From assembly GCA_900317325.1 (NCBI GenBank), contig ONGE01000027.1, positions 1-48,175 of the forward strand: a DNA stretch of 48,175 bases, read 5' to 3'. This document shows, piece after piece, positions 33,055 through 42,290 of the stretch. This DNA is from an uncultured Prevotellaceae bacterium (GTDB lineage Bacteria > Bacteroidota > Bacteroidia > Bacteroidales > Muribaculaceae). Numbering within the stretch: position 1 is the first letter of the stretch; each line of letters starts with the position of its first letter. The notes below the pieces were generated by a model, which worked only from the letters and a program-made list of their open reading frames with translations, ran no database searches and was not told where the DNA came from. Position numbers and translations under genes: made by a program.

Positions 33055-33477
33055 CTATTTATGGTTCGTTAAACCAATATCATTATTCCACAGATCCATT
33101 CTTTTGCCGATTTGCAGTTCATACTTTTCACAGGCAAAAGTTTCCTTGATGGCATCAAGCGCTTCTTGAGGCACTTCGGAGGCACCTTTGACATAAACCA
33201 AGAACATCATTAGGTCTGGATCGAATGATTCCTCTGCTACGGTTGTAACTACGATACCAGCTAATAGGGGAATTTGCTTACCATCTATCCCTGACGGTAC
33301 GATGATTCTCCCAGTACCGCCTCCCGCAACAGTCAGCGAGTGGTTCTCAATCACGGGTTCGAACATTTCCAGGATGGTTTCAGCGGTTTGCTCGTTACCG
33401 TCAGTATTGATGAAAATGACGTTACCTGTTTGTTTGAATTCCCCCACATGGAGCTTTTTACGTATTCTCTTTTTCAT
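33055..33477 (-). CDS. YggL/DUF469-like protein
   Basis: 140 residues from the ATG at 33477. The start MKKRIRKKLHVGEFKQTGNVIF... begins like the RRLRKKLHIGEFQELGF motif of YggL, a small 50S-associated protein of unknown function. The middle and C-terminal parts (SLTVAGGGTGRIIVPS; acidic region DPDLMMF) are longer than in E. coli YggL, so assignment is moderate. The gene starts 7 bp after the stop of the exported protein gene upstream; a longer frame overlaps that gene and is unlikely. Confidence 0.6.
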   Translation of the reverse strand: MKKRIRKKLHVGEFKQTGNVIFINTDGNEQTAETILEMFEPVIENHSLTVAGGGTGRIIVPSGIDGKQIPLLAGIVVTTVAEESFDPDLMMFLVYVKGASEVPQEALDAIKETFACEKYELQIGKRMDLWNNDIGLTNHK

Positions 33478-33484
33478 AGCGGAA

Positions 33485-34483
33485 TCAGATGTCTTTGTTT
33501 TGGGTTGGTTCATCTTCGCGGATGAAGATGTTCCAATTTCGGGAGATCCACTCGATATAGCGGGTCTCGATGTTCTGGCCGAATCCCAGGTCAAACGCTT
33601 TCTCGAAATAGTATTCTTTGGGCCATCCGTTCAAGAAAAACCCGTAATACTCTTTGACAATGACTTCAGCGCCATTGGGCTTCGCGATTTTTAGGATCAT
33701 TGACAGCGCGCCGAAGCCAAGGTCCATAACGTCCTCGACAGGAATTGTCGTAGTTGACAGTGTTGAGATGGCATAATCGCCGTCGAAGTCATCCTCCTCG
33801 TCCTCGATGGTGGTGTAGCCTATCCTGGCGGATATGTGCTGGGGGTAACCTTGTTCCTCGGTATCTACTTCCTTGTCGCCGAGGTCAAACGTGGAGCCGT
33901 GCAGCCCGAAGAGATTCTCCAATTCCTCGTATGAGTTGCGGATGCCCTCCTCGGTTGAGAAATGGAGCAACAGGATGTTTTCCAACGACTTTCGGGGCAT
34001 GATGCTGTCCATATCCGGGATGGTCGCGTACAGCGTGTCGCATGTGGCCTTTACACCCTTCTTGAGTTGGTCACGTATCTCGCGCCAGTTGGTGATGCTT
34101 TTGAGCAATCCCAACTCATCGGTTGTGAACTCGCACACGACCGACTGCATCAACTGGCTCATGGCATTAGTCATCAGTCTGGTGACCGTGTCGGCATCAT
34201 GGAGGGTGAAGCTCAGCGGAATGTACTTCATCTTGTAACCGTCGCTGGTCGAGTCAGTCACCACTATCATGAATTCCTCCTCATAGGATTCGCTGACTGT
34301 AGTGTCGTTTCCTTGAATCTTGTACTTGTTGTGCGTCTGCCTGTAGGTCATCGTGTCGTTCTTGCAGAAGTAACCCACTACCGCAATTTCGTCCTCGGAT
34401 TCCTCTTGGCTTAACATCAGGTTCTGCGACCATGCCGTCATGGCCAAACCGAAAACGCACACTAATAGACAAATCGTTCTCAT
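33485..34483 (-). CDS. Exported protein of unknown function (paralogue A)
   Basis: 332 residues. Signal peptide 1-20 (cleavage after AWSQ-like). The rest is a beta-rich domain without a motif I recognise. It resembles the protein at 36680-37600 in overall layout: a start with a D/SYR block, DSTSDGYKM versus DSDHYGMF, an ELGLLKSI versus SLKVDSI segment, an acidic stretch in the second half (EDEEDDFDGDY) and a NGWPKEYY versus NGWPIEI end. The two may be paralogues. Probably periplasmic; part of the gene train 33-42 kb. Confidence 0.65.
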   Translation of the reverse strand: MRTICLLVCVFGLAMTAWSQNLMLSQEESEDEIAVVGYFCKNDTMTYRQTHNKYKIQGNDTTVSESYEEEFMIVVTDSTSDGYKMKYIPLSFTLHDADTVTRLMTNAMSQLMQSVVCEFTTDELGLLKSITNWREIRDQLKKGVKATCDTLYATIPDMDSIMPRKSLENILLLHFSTEEGIRNSYEELENLFGLHGSTFDLGDKEVDTEEQGYPQHISARIGYTTIEDEEDDFDGDYAISTLSTTTIPVEDVMDLGFGALSMILKIAKPNGAEVIVKEYYGFFLNGWPKEYYFEKAFDLGFGQNIETRYIEWISRNWNIFIREDEPTQNKDI

Positions 34484-34506
34484 ATTATCTCGTTATGTAT
34501 TAGGTT

Positions 34507-35436
34507 TCAATTACCTTCATCAGGGTATTGAGAGGCTTGCTCGGCCTCAGCCTGCTCGATGGCGTCTTTGACAGCCTGTTCGAGAAGGGCATCATCAATG
34601 TCGTCACTATCATCAAGTTCATCAGCCGCTTGGGCATCGTATTGTGCCGCATAATACTGCGTGAGGCACATTTCCACTTCTTCAACCGTCATTTTGCGCT
34701 CTTCCAATCCCAGGGCACCACGGGCACCGTCGATGATCGCATCGTAATCGAAATTCAAGCCCAACAACTGTTTCATTCTCATGTTATCAATGAAATAGAA
34801 CAGTGCCGCAAATCGGCCCATGTCATAAGTTGATGTCGCGATTGAACTTTCCAGCACATCGGCCATGCCACAAGCAAAGGCCTGTTGATCCTCGATAGAA
34901 ATGGAGTCGCCCTGATCACGGTCGGATGGTTGAAGCGGGTTATAGGCCTGCAGCCCCAAGAAGATTCCCATTGTCGTCTCGATGCGGCAGGAGTCTCCAT
35001 CGACCATCGAGAGCATGGCCTCATCGTCAAGGTCTAACAATAAATGATGGGCACCGATTGTGTCCTTTGGTAGGACAACGGTATTGTCGGCCACTTTGCG
35101 CAGGCCTTCGATCAGGCAGTCCAAATGGGGCTGATCCTTTTCCTCAATTTGCTCAAAATTGATGCTCATCAGGAAAAATAGGCCCATCTGCTGACCATCA
35201 TAATAGGAATTGGCCGCTGTCCTCTCCTGCCTATAGAGATTCAGCCCGTCACTGAAGCCTCGAATGTACTCCTCACGATCACTCTTTATCTGTTGTGTCT
35301 TCTTATCCTGGCTATCCAGAACGATACGCGTAAAGTAATCACCCATCGCATAAGAGAGTGAATCAAATTGCTCCTGTGCCGCAAGATTACCCACGAGGAC
35401 GCCAGCCATAATGAATATCAAAAGAAATCGTTTCAT
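34507..35436 (-). CDS. Exported protein, possibly FKBP N-terminal domain-like
   Basis: 309 residues with signal peptide 1-20. Residues 22-95 (FDSLSYAMGDYFTRIV ... YIRGFSDGLN ... DGQQMGLFF) recall the dimerisation domain found before FKBP-type isomerase domains in Bacteroidetes. A second similar half may follow (AFACGMADVLES, about 185). No FKBP catalytic domain is present. The C-terminal 50 residues are very acidic (DDSDDIDDALLEQ). The similarity is weak; a chaperone-like holdase role is only a guess. Confidence 0.5.
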   Translation of the reverse strand: MKRFLLIFIMAGVLVGNLAAQEQFDSLSYAMGDYFTRIVLDSQDKKTQQIKSDREEYIRGFSDGLNLYRQERTAANSYYDGQQMGLFFLMSINFEQIEEKDQPHLDCLIEGLRKVADNTVVLPKDTIGAHHLLLDLDDEAMLSMVDGDSCRIETTMGIFLGLQAYNPLQPSDRDQGDSISIEDQQAFACGMADVLESSIATSTYDMGRFAALFYFIDNMRMKQLLGLNFDYDAIIDGARGALGLEERKMTVEEVEMCLTQYYAAQYDAQAADELDDSDDIDDALLEQAVKDAIEQAEAEQASQYPDEGN

Positions 35437-35572
35437 ATATTCAGATTCTTAATTTTTTCACTTATTCAACAAACCAAAAAACCATCAACCCACTGCAAAA
35501 GCGGTGCAAAGAAGCACGCAATACCCGTCAATAGAGCTATCCAAACTACTGCTTTTTGATATGCTTGCTTCC

Positions 35573-35986
35573 TTATATCGGATCCAAAATTTTATCTAAT
35601 AATGGTATTTGTAGAATACATAAACCCGAACAGACAAAGTACATCGAATATAAAATCCACAGGGGTAGAATGTAGATGTCTTTGCTTTTATACTTCCTAT
35701 AGACACGTTGACGGAATTCTTTTTTATTGAAATAATGATCCATTACAACGAATGAAATCATTGGAAGTATTATGAATAGTATTGAAGTCTGTTTCAAGAC
35801 ATCACTAAATAATCCAATTAATAATCCAGTTATTGATGCAATAATGGGAAAAAGAAGAATAGAAAGCAGTATTGCAACATAGGAGCCTCCCGAATCAACT
35901 TTAATATAAGCCCATTTTTTGTTACGGTATTTCCTCTCTAGCCTCTTTATCCTTACATCATAACAATAAAAGAGATAATCTATCAT
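35573..35986 (-). CDS. Small membrane protein, unknown
   Basis: 137 residues, with a basic N-terminal 30 residues (RIKRLERKYRNKKWAY) and three likely membrane helices at about 36-58, 68-86 and 109-128. I recognise no family. A -7 box TATCTTTG (36034 to 36027) upstream suggests its own promoter. The AT content is higher than in the neighbours, as in the next two genes. Confidence 0.55.
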   Translation of the reverse strand: MIDYLFYCYDVRIKRLERKYRNKKWAYIKVDSGGSYVAILLSILLFPIIASITGLLIGLFSDVLKQTSILFIILPMISFVVMDHYFNKKEFRQRVYRKYKSKDIYILPLWILYSMYFVCSGLCILQIPLLDKILDPI

Positions 35987-36059
35987 TCGCCAAGAATCAT
36001 TAAATAAACTAGTGTATATATCACTGCAAAGATAACCAATATTTCTTTGAAAGCTTATG

Positions 36060-36407
36060 TTACTCTCGCAGGATTCTTTTCATGACATAAAAGTGTATTG
36101 CAAAAAGTGCCAGTGATAATGCCATGAACGCCCATGAGCGGTGAGGCATACCCGGCATTGCGTTTATCCAATACCATACTATGAGTGCAGCGGGAACGAC
36201 TCCCAACCATAGTGGTTTTAAATAGCCCAATAATATCAAACTGACGAACTGAGCCGCGAACAATACAGCCAGCCCGAAGATTGTTGTCGCTCCCGGTTCA
36301 TATCCGCGAACCAAAAACGGAATGCAACCATTAACTATGCTAACCACAAGCATGTAGATAAAGCACAGTATCAACTCAGTGAGAACTATTTTGAGAATCA
36401 GTTTCAT
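36060..36407 (-). CDS. Small membrane protein, unknown
   Basis: 115 residues with four likely membrane helices (about 5-28, 42-63, 68-86, 92-110), almost no soluble part and a basic C-terminus (MKRILRE). Family unknown. It begins 13 bp after the stop of the next gene upstream (36421). Confidence 0.55.
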   Translation of the reverse strand: MKLILKIVLTELILCFIYMLVVSIVNGCIPFLVRGYEPGATTIFGLAVLFAAQFVSLILLGYLKPLWLGVVPAALIVWYWINAMPGMPHRSWAFMALSLALFAIHFYVMKRILRE

Positions 36408-36420
36408 CTGCAGTCTTTTT

Positions 36421-36696
36421 CTATCTGTTCTTTTTCCATAATCTGATTATGATCTGTAATATCAAAATCAGTATATGAACTGATGATATTATTACAAGAT
36501 AAAACCACCAAGTAAAAGCAGCGCCGCCAGATCCTCTATAATACATCAAATAATACAAAGGTAAAGAATAGCATAAAAACACAATCGCGTTAAATGCGCT
36601 CTTTCTATAGCTAACTAATAGCCATTCTGCAAGAATCGATACGATACATACCGACGAAAGAATCCATATGATCACATCGTCAGTCATTCTCTTCAA
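36421..36696 (-). CDS. Small membrane protein, unknown
   Basis: 91 residues with three likely membrane helices (about 8-26, 33-50, 61-84) and a basic C-terminus. It overlaps the end of the preceding gene by 17 bp, so both are translated from one mRNA. Family unknown. Confidence 0.5.
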   Translation of the reverse strand: MKRMTDDVIIWILSSVCIVSILAEWLLVSYRKSAFNAIVFLCYSLPLYYLMYYRGSGGAAFTWWFYLVIISSVHILILILQIIIRLWKKNR

Positions 36697-37600
36697 TCAG
36701 TTGCCAATGGATAGAAATAGAGGTATCTCCCATTGTGATTGTGCTTGTTATCTCTATTGGCCAACCGTTGGCGTCGAATGATGCCTCTTGATGCTCAAAC
36801 CAGTTGTCCAACACAAATGATTCCCACGAGATTTTTTCCTTGAAAAAGAAAGTTCCGTCCTCGTTGATGTGCGCAAATGCCTGATGAATCTCTTTCGAAG
36901 ACAAATCGAGCATCTCTTCGTCCTCACCTTCGGGCAGTTCCTCATCTTCATTGGCGGCATCAATATCTTCAACCTCTATGGTCTCAAGGTCTTCATCGGT
37001 TTCAATCCACCGGGAGCAGCCCATGGCATAGGTGCGACCGTACTGGTCGGCCCAGGTTTTAATGATTTCACTCAAAAGATCTGATGCCATTCTGTAAAGC
37101 CCATTATTCCTGTCGTTCTCTATTTGTGACAATGTGTCCTCAAAGGGCAGATCAAGATGTGACTCAAACTCGGCCGATAGTTTAATCAGGTACTCTTTCA
37201 ATGGCATGACCAAATTTGAACAATCGATGCTGTCCACCTTCAGGCTATGGCGATTGAGGTAGAAATGAAATCCCTCGGTGCCAAAGAATTCAACCAACTG
37301 CTCCGAGTCCGGGTAGTATGATTGGTCGTAAACAAAATTATCAAGGATTAAGAACATGCCGTAGTGGTCACTGTCAACCGATTCTACTTTCATGTGATAA
37401 TCCACCGATGATGAGTCAGACCTCGCCATTACGGTCTTTACCGTGGCACGGTAAGAACGGCTGTCGCCCAAAGAGAAATTGGGCACGATGCGCACCGAGT
37501 CGGTAATGCCCGCAGTGACATCATGGGATTCAACGGCAGGTTGCGCCTGGGCTATAAACGAGCCGAACATGATGGCTACATATAAAATGAATCGTTTCAT
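36680..37600 (-). CDS. Exported protein of unknown function (paralogue B)
   Basis: 306 residues. Signal peptide 1-19. A beta-rich mature domain with an acidic run near 220-235 (ANEDEELPEGEDEEMLDL), then a domain ending DANGWPIEITSTITMGDTSISIHW. Its layout is similar to that of the protein at 33485-34483. The start region (GATGCTATGAAACG before and over the ATG) is almost the same as that of the TPR gene at 38518, a sign of duplicated leaders in this cluster. Confidence 0.65.
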   Translation of the reverse strand: MKRFILYVAIMFGSFIAQAQPAVESHDVTAGITDSVRIVPNFSLGDSRSYRATVKTVMARSDSSSVDYHMKVESVDSDHYGMFLILDNFVYDQSYYPDSEQLVEFFGTEGFHFYLNRHSLKVDSIDCSNLVMPLKEYLIKLSAEFESHLDLPFEDTLSQIENDRNNGLYRMASDLLSEIIKTWADQYGRTYAMGCSRWIETDEDLETIEVEDIDAANEDEELPEGEDEEMLDLSSKEIHQAFAHINEDGTFFFKEKISWESFVLDNWFEHQEASFDANGWPIEITSTITMGDTSISIHWQLIEEND

Positions 37601-37615
37601 AGCATCAATTGGATT

Positions 37616-38518
37616 CTAATCATTGGTGGTCAATTCACTGATGGCTTGACGGGCCAGTTCTTCCATCTCTTCGTCACCGCTTTCGGACAATAGGCGATAA
37701 AATTTCAGCGCATTCTTTTTATCTCCCATCGTCTTATAGATATAGGCGATATTTGAGGTCACGATGTTGTCATCGGGGTAGTCCTTGTGGATGGAGAGGA
37801 ACAAGGGCAATGCTTGATCACTGTTGCCTGTTATGGCAAGTAGTGATGCCTTGTCGCTGCGAAACATGACTTCATCGGGATAGTATTGCAATAGCCATTC
37901 CACAAGTTGCATCGCCTCGCCGTCAAGATCAGCGTCAAATAGCCTGCTGAAATAGTCTTGCATGCTCGACTTGAACATCGCTTCGCCATCCTCACCTACT
38001 GGGGTATTAAGAGTCCAAGTCCAATGGTTGCCATTGAGGTGGGAACGCTCTATCACCTGACGAAGCACAGGCATCGCACTATCGTAGTCCTCCAAACTGA
38101 AGAGAGCGGCGAGTTTACCGAATGGCAAATCCAACCTGTCAGGATATAGGCTGATAGCCCTGTCTATTTTCTCGTTGGCGATTGCAACAAGTGAATCGTT
38201 AAACACTTGTACCTGATACATATAGACTGGTGCGCCCGTGCTGTCTTCAAATTCCAAAGCTTGCCTGCCATCCTCGGGAGGAACGGGCGTCATCTGCATG
38301 ACTTCATCCCGGCTCATCTTGAAATAATAGTTGAACCAAGCGGCATACACATCGGGGGATTCAGGCTCGGCCTGTTCCCATTGCTCAATGACCTGTCGCG
38401 AATACTCAAGGCTACTGTCATTGATGCACTCGCGGTATCGTTCATACCAATTGTCTTGAGCGGCGATGCTGCCCGCTAGACTTACTGTCAGGAAGATAAA
38501 CAGAAGCGATCGTTTCAT
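37616..38518 (-). CDS. Exported TPR protein
   Basis: 300 residues from the ATG at 38518 (signal peptide MKRSLLFIFLTVSLAGSIAA). The longer frame to 38692 overlaps the Sel1 gene and lacks a signal. Helical repeats of TPR type run through the protein; the last ones are clear (ALPLFLSIHKDYPDDNIVTSNIAYIY and KKNALKFYRLLSESGDE). Probably a periplasmic scaffold for protein contacts. It stands 15 bp before the next gene and 34 bp after the Sel1 gene. Confidence 0.7.
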   Translation of the reverse strand: MKRSLLFIFLTVSLAGSIAAQDNWYERYRECINDSSLEYSRQVIEQWEQAEPESPDVYAAWFNYYFKMSRDEVMQMTPVPPEDGRQALEFEDSTGAPVYMYQVQVFNDSLVAIANEKIDRAISLYPDRLDLPFGKLAALFSLEDYDSAMPVLRQVIERSHLNGNHWTWTLNTPVGEDGEAMFKSSMQDYFSRLFDADLDGEAMQLVEWLLQYYPDEVMFRSDKASLLAITGNSDQALPLFLSIHKDYPDDNIVTSNIAYIYKTMGDKKNALKFYRLLSESGDEEMEELARQAISELTTND

Positions 38519-38552
38519 AGCATCAATGGAATTTATCGTGATTCTGTTTTTG

Positions 38553-39767
38553 TCACTTGTCTTTAAACAAGTGCAGGATGGTCCGTACAAAGTTCTCTTC
38601 GGTCGGCTCTCCCTCAAGCCAGCCGTAATTGTGGTGGGTGAAGCCATCGGGATAATCACTGCCCGACGATGCCTCACTGACTTCATCATCATCTATTGCC
38701 ATACCTCCCACGACATAGGGGTCGGCAACGCCAGATTCTCCAAAGAGATTATAGGTCTTTTCCAGTGTATAGTAACGGCTCAGGCAGTTCTTCTTGTCTA
38801 TCACAAAGGCAGCATACTTGCACAAAGGCGGGCGGCTTGGCTCTGGCATGTGAATGACATGAACCGTGGTGGAATCGTCAACTTGATGCGTGCTGATGAA
38901 TAGAGAGTCCAGGTCGCATTCGTAGTGACTTATGAACATCGAGCCTAATTCAAGACGGAGTTGAGTTAAATCTATCAATTCATCTTCGTCGAGCGCGAAA
39001 TTAGCGTAACCTTGAAGGAGGCGGATCGGCAATATGCGGAATTGAAACTCGTATGCGCTCAAGGTATCACCCCTGTTGATCGTGGCAATCATGTCATCAA
39101 TATTCTGTTGAGCATCCTCGTCATCATCGAATTGTTCTTCTTTTAGTCGTGTCAGAACATTGATTGCCTCTTGATTGTTCTTCTCTGTGCCCCATCCGTT
39201 GAAATAGCAGTAGGGCAACCACTGCATAGCGTCTGTGTGTCCTTGGTCTGCAGCGAGTTTCAATAAAACAAATCCTTTCGTCCAGTCTTGCTCTATACCT
39301 TGGCCCATTAAGTAATGCAAGCCCAATGCCGCTTGTGATACGGCATCACCATTTTCGGCTCCTTGTTGATAGTATTTGATGGCCATTGCCTGGTCCTGCT
39401 CAACTCCTTGTCCTGAATCGTAGGCTTGTCCTACGCATCCCATAGCTAACTTGTTGCCCTTTTGAGCCGATCTTGAGAACCAACGGAAAGCTTCTTCAAA
39501 GTCTTGATCAACACCTGAGGCATAATGATAGCACAATCCCAGCCACAGTTCTCCGTTGCTGTTACCCTTGTTTGCGGCATCCCTAATGAGAGAGAACGCC
39601 TTATCGATGTCTTGCTCTACATCCTCACCATACATATATTTTAAAGCCAGATCAACCTGGCTATTGAGGTTGCCTGCCGCCATGGAGTCACGCAAGGCTT
39701 CAATCGATTGCGCCTGAATCGCAAGCGAACCCATGAGAAGGGTTGCAAATAAAAGAATCTGTTTCAT
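38553..39767 (-). CDS. Exported Sel1-repeat protein
   Basis: 404 residues. Signal peptide 1-19. From about residue 30 to 205 there are five or so Sel1-like repeats of about 36 residues with the pattern A..LG..Y..G.GV.QD...A..W...AA..G (for example GLCYHYASGVDQDFEEAFRWF and GLHYLMGQGIEQDWTKGFVLL). The C-terminal 200 residues form a separate domain with no motif I know. Sel1 repeats bind partners in signalling and secretion complexes; the site is probably the periplasm. Confidence 0.82.
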   Translation of the reverse strand: MKQILLFATLLMGSLAIQAQSIEALRDSMAAGNLNSQVDLALKYMYGEDVEQDIDKAFSLIRDAANKGNSNGELWLGLCYHYASGVDQDFEEAFRWFSRSAQKGNKLAMGCVGQAYDSGQGVEQDQAMAIKYYQQGAENGDAVSQAALGLHYLMGQGIEQDWTKGFVLLKLAADQGHTDAMQWLPYCYFNGWGTEKNNQEAINVLTRLKEEQFDDDEDAQQNIDDMIATINRGDTLSAYEFQFRILPIRLLQGYANFALDEDELIDLTQLRLELGSMFISHYECDLDSLFISTHQVDDSTTVHVIHMPEPSRPPLCKYAAFVIDKKNCLSRYYTLEKTYNLFGESGVADPYVVGGMAIDDDEVSEASSGSDYPDGFTHHNYGWLEGEPTEENFVRTILHLFKDK

Positions 39768-39803
39768 ATCGCAGTTGTGTTTACTTCCATCATAATTGTG
39801 ATG

Positions 39804-40424
39804 CTATTTCATTTTACAGACGATTTTCATCTGTGTCAGTTCGGTGATCCAGTCTTCTTTTTTATCCTTGAGGGATTCCAAGAAGGGGATGATGTCGTCA
39901 CCGTATGCCCTGCGCGAATAGAAATTGAGCTGTACTGCTTTCTTGCCATTGACGGTTACCGGTTTGTAGTGATGGATGTCAACCTCTACACAATTCAGCT
40001 TGCCGTCCGCCCCATCGCTTACCAAGAAATCAAGGACATACTCTCCGTCTCTCTCATAGACGAGATAATTGCAGCATTTGTCTGACTTTTTGCGCTCTTC
40101 AAGTTCCTGGACCTTGGCTTCAACAGCATCACGAACTGTTAATACCTCAGTGAAGGCTAGCGAGACCGTCAACATCTGCTCATAATTGTCAAACGTCTCC
40201 CCCTTGGGCAGCCATTCCTGAAGATAATATGCCTCAATGGGATGTTGACACCACTTGAGCTCAAACTTCTTGCCTTGAAACTTGAGCGTTTTTCCAACAT
40301 TGAGATAATCGGTTACCATGTCTTGGGCCAACGAGGCCAAGCAACAGCCTGACAGCAAGACCAGCGACAGTAACCAGCATCTGAGCGGTTGGGAGATGAC
40401 ATATTGGGATTGTGTTCTCATCAT
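39804..40424 (-). CDS. Exported protein of unknown function
   Basis: 206 residues. An N-terminal hydrophobic segment at about 15-33 (CWLLSLVLLSGCCLASLA) is a signal peptide, and the LSGC sequence might allow a lipid anchor. The mature part is mixed alpha/beta with no motif I recognise; the C-terminal half has basic and aromatic stretches. It lies between Sel1 and TPR genes with gaps of 36 and 64 bp. Confidence 0.55.
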   Translation of the reverse strand: MMRTQSQYVISQPLRCWLLSLVLLSGCCLASLAQDMVTDYLNVGKTLKFQGKKFELKWCQHPIEAYYLQEWLPKGETFDNYEQMLTVSLAFTEVLTVRDAVEAKVQELEERKKSDKCCNYLVYERDGEYVLDFLVSDGADGKLNCVEVDIHHYKPVTVNGKKAVQLNFYSRRAYGDDIIPFLESLKDKKEDWITELTQMKIVCKMK

Positions 40425-40488
40425 GTTTACTGATATTGTGGTTTTATTGTAACATTGGGTTTGTCCCTTGTCGTATAGACCTTAAGCG

Positions 40489-42048
40489 CTACTGGCCTCG
40501 GTTCTTGTATAGATTGGCGAAGGACTCACGCAAGTTGCTGCCGCTCATGGATGCATATTTCTCCAGCACCTCGTTGCTGCCGATGCGGTCCTTGTGGCGC
40601 TTATAGTAGTCCACTACCTGCAGCATGACCGTGCAGTACATCGCCTCATCGGTCTGATTGACATTAAACTCCATGCCATGCTCTATCATGGCGGCCAGAT
40701 AAACCATCGTCAATTCAGCACCACCTTCATTAAGCAAGTCACTGCCGATGACATCAAACTTGAAATCAGGTGTATTGGTCATCCACATAAATAGAAATTG
40801 GAAAGCAGTTTTGGTTGTATATCCAATTCCGTCCTCATTATCGTGGATTATCCATTTGGCTATTCTCAGGGCATCGTCGTTGTGGCGTTTGCAGCCGTCG
40901 GCGGTCTCAACCTCGTCGATGGGAGGAATACTCAGCTTGTTTTTCTTGTAAGTGCGGGTTGCCACAGTCGGGGCATCCGATGTTGGCACGAATCGATTGG
41001 CATTGTACCAGTTAATGAACCGCTCCATCTGCCCGCTGCCCTCATCGGTTTCATACCATTCGCTGAATTCATCTTCATTGCCTTCGTGCAGCAGCCACAT
41101 GTTGTAGGCCAGCCAGTTGTCCGACTTGATGAGCCTCCTGTGGAAATCAATGAGTGATACGTCGTAGTAACCGGGCATGACCGAATCGAGAAATTCGATG
41201 GCATAGCGCCTGAGATCAGCCATTTGCCGAATGCTCATCCGGTCAAATTTGCCGATTTGCGGCACATTGGCTGTCACTGCAAGTTCATAAGCCAGATCAA
41301 AAGGCACGACGATATTGCTGGTGTCTTTATCCATTGTCACGGTATGGTTTTGTGTCAGGGTCACATTGACCGATGTGTCACTGCTCCACTTGATGTTCTC
41401 GCGGTACAGTCCACTCATGAGTTCGCTCATCTCAACGGCACGGTCGGATTGGGGGATGAGGTTTCGCACTACCTCGGCATACATGATGGCCCACAGCGGT
41501 TCGGTACTGCCTGCATAAAGAAGTGCCGCCCGATAGTAGTTGGACGGAAAAGAGGGTTCGGCTTCGATGCCCCGGGTGTATTCGGTCAGCGCTTCATTAT
41601 ACCGCTTGTGCATATAGTGGATGTTCCCCTTTTCAAGACGCAGGATACCTGATTCAGGGAACTTTTCAAGTCCCTTGTCATACATTTTCACTGCATCATC
41701 CGTCTTGCCTATCACATCCAAGGCATTGCCCACCATCTGGTAACATTGTGGCTCTACATCGGGGTTGGACAAGAGCGCTTTGCCATCCTTCACCACACGC
41801 TTGTAATCGCCTGCCTTGTAGACGGCATAAAGCCGCTCATACTGGATGGCATAATTGTCTGAGTACTTCTTGCAGAGCCTGTCCAGGATGGTCACAGCTT
41901 GCTCCGCGCTGTCATTGTCCATCAGATAGACTGCACGTTCAATATCGGCTCTGTCGGCGTCACTGATGAATTCGAGTGGCGATTGTGCCCCTACCACACA
42001 GGGCATCAACAATGTCAGTACCGCTATGATCAATAGACTTTTTTTCAT
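40489..42048 (-). CDS. Exported TPR protein with unknown C-terminal domain
   Basis: 519 residues. Signal peptide 1-21. TPR units fill about 30-185 (AVTILDRLCKKYSDNYAIQYERLYAVYK; AVKMYDKGLEKFPESGILRLEKGNIHYM; ALTEYTRGIEAEPSFPSNYYRAALLY). The C-terminal 300 residues form a separate domain of unknown kind with conserved-looking aromatic and acidic residues. It is the most upstream gene of the exported-protein train 33-42 kb. Confidence 0.7.
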   Translation of the reverse strand: MKKSLLIIAVLTLLMPCVVGAQSPLEFISDADRADIERAVYLMDNDSAEQAVTILDRLCKKYSDNYAIQYERLYAVYKAGDYKRVVKDGKALLSNPDVEPQCYQMVGNALDVIGKTDDAVKMYDKGLEKFPESGILRLEKGNIHYMHKRYNEALTEYTRGIEAEPSFPSNYYRAALLYAGSTEPLWAIMYAEVVRNLIPQSDRAVEMSELMSGLYRENIKWSSDTSVNVTLTQNHTVTMDKDTSNIVVPFDLAYELAVTANVPQIGKFDRMSIRQMADLRRYAIEFLDSVMPGYYDVSLIDFHRRLIKSDNWLAYNMWLLHEGNEDEFSEWYETDEGSGQMERFINWYNANRFVPTSDAPTVATRTYKKNKLSIPPIDEVETADGCKRHNDDALRIAKWIIHDNEDGIGYTTKTAFQFLFMWMTNTPDFKFDVIGSDLLNEGGAELTMVYLAAMIEHGMEFNVNQTDEAMYCTVMLQVVDYYKRHKDRIGSNEVLEKYASMSGSNLRESFANLYKNRGQ

Positions 42049-42109
42049 ATTTTCTAGTTTTTGAAGAGTTTCCCCCGATAACGGGCTGTAAAATTGTTAT
42101 CTGTTGTGG

Positions 42110-42256
42110 TCAGTTTTCGTCAAAGATACGGCCAAGCAAAGCATTGATGTCGGCGATGTTGACCTCGCCGTCACCGTTGACGCCCTTGCTATATTCAGAC
42201 CAACTGTTACCTGTCATGATGGAATCGTTGTCAGCAGTTTCTTTATCGTACTCATG
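42110..42256 (-). pseudogene. Orphan dockerin-like fragment
   Basis: In one frame open from 42256 to the TGA at 42110-42112 the translation ends GVNGDGEVNIADINALLGRI plus FDEN. This is a dockerin-type calcium-binding repeat (DxNxDGxVNxxDxxxLL) almost the same as the end of the LRR protein at 43046. There is no start codon for a whole protein: the first ATG (42217) gives only 35 residues without a signal peptide. It is most likely the leftover C-terminus of a deleted surface protein. Confidence 0.6.
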
Positions 42257-42290
42257 TTATACTTCAGGCTAGACGATTTCGATATGATAT

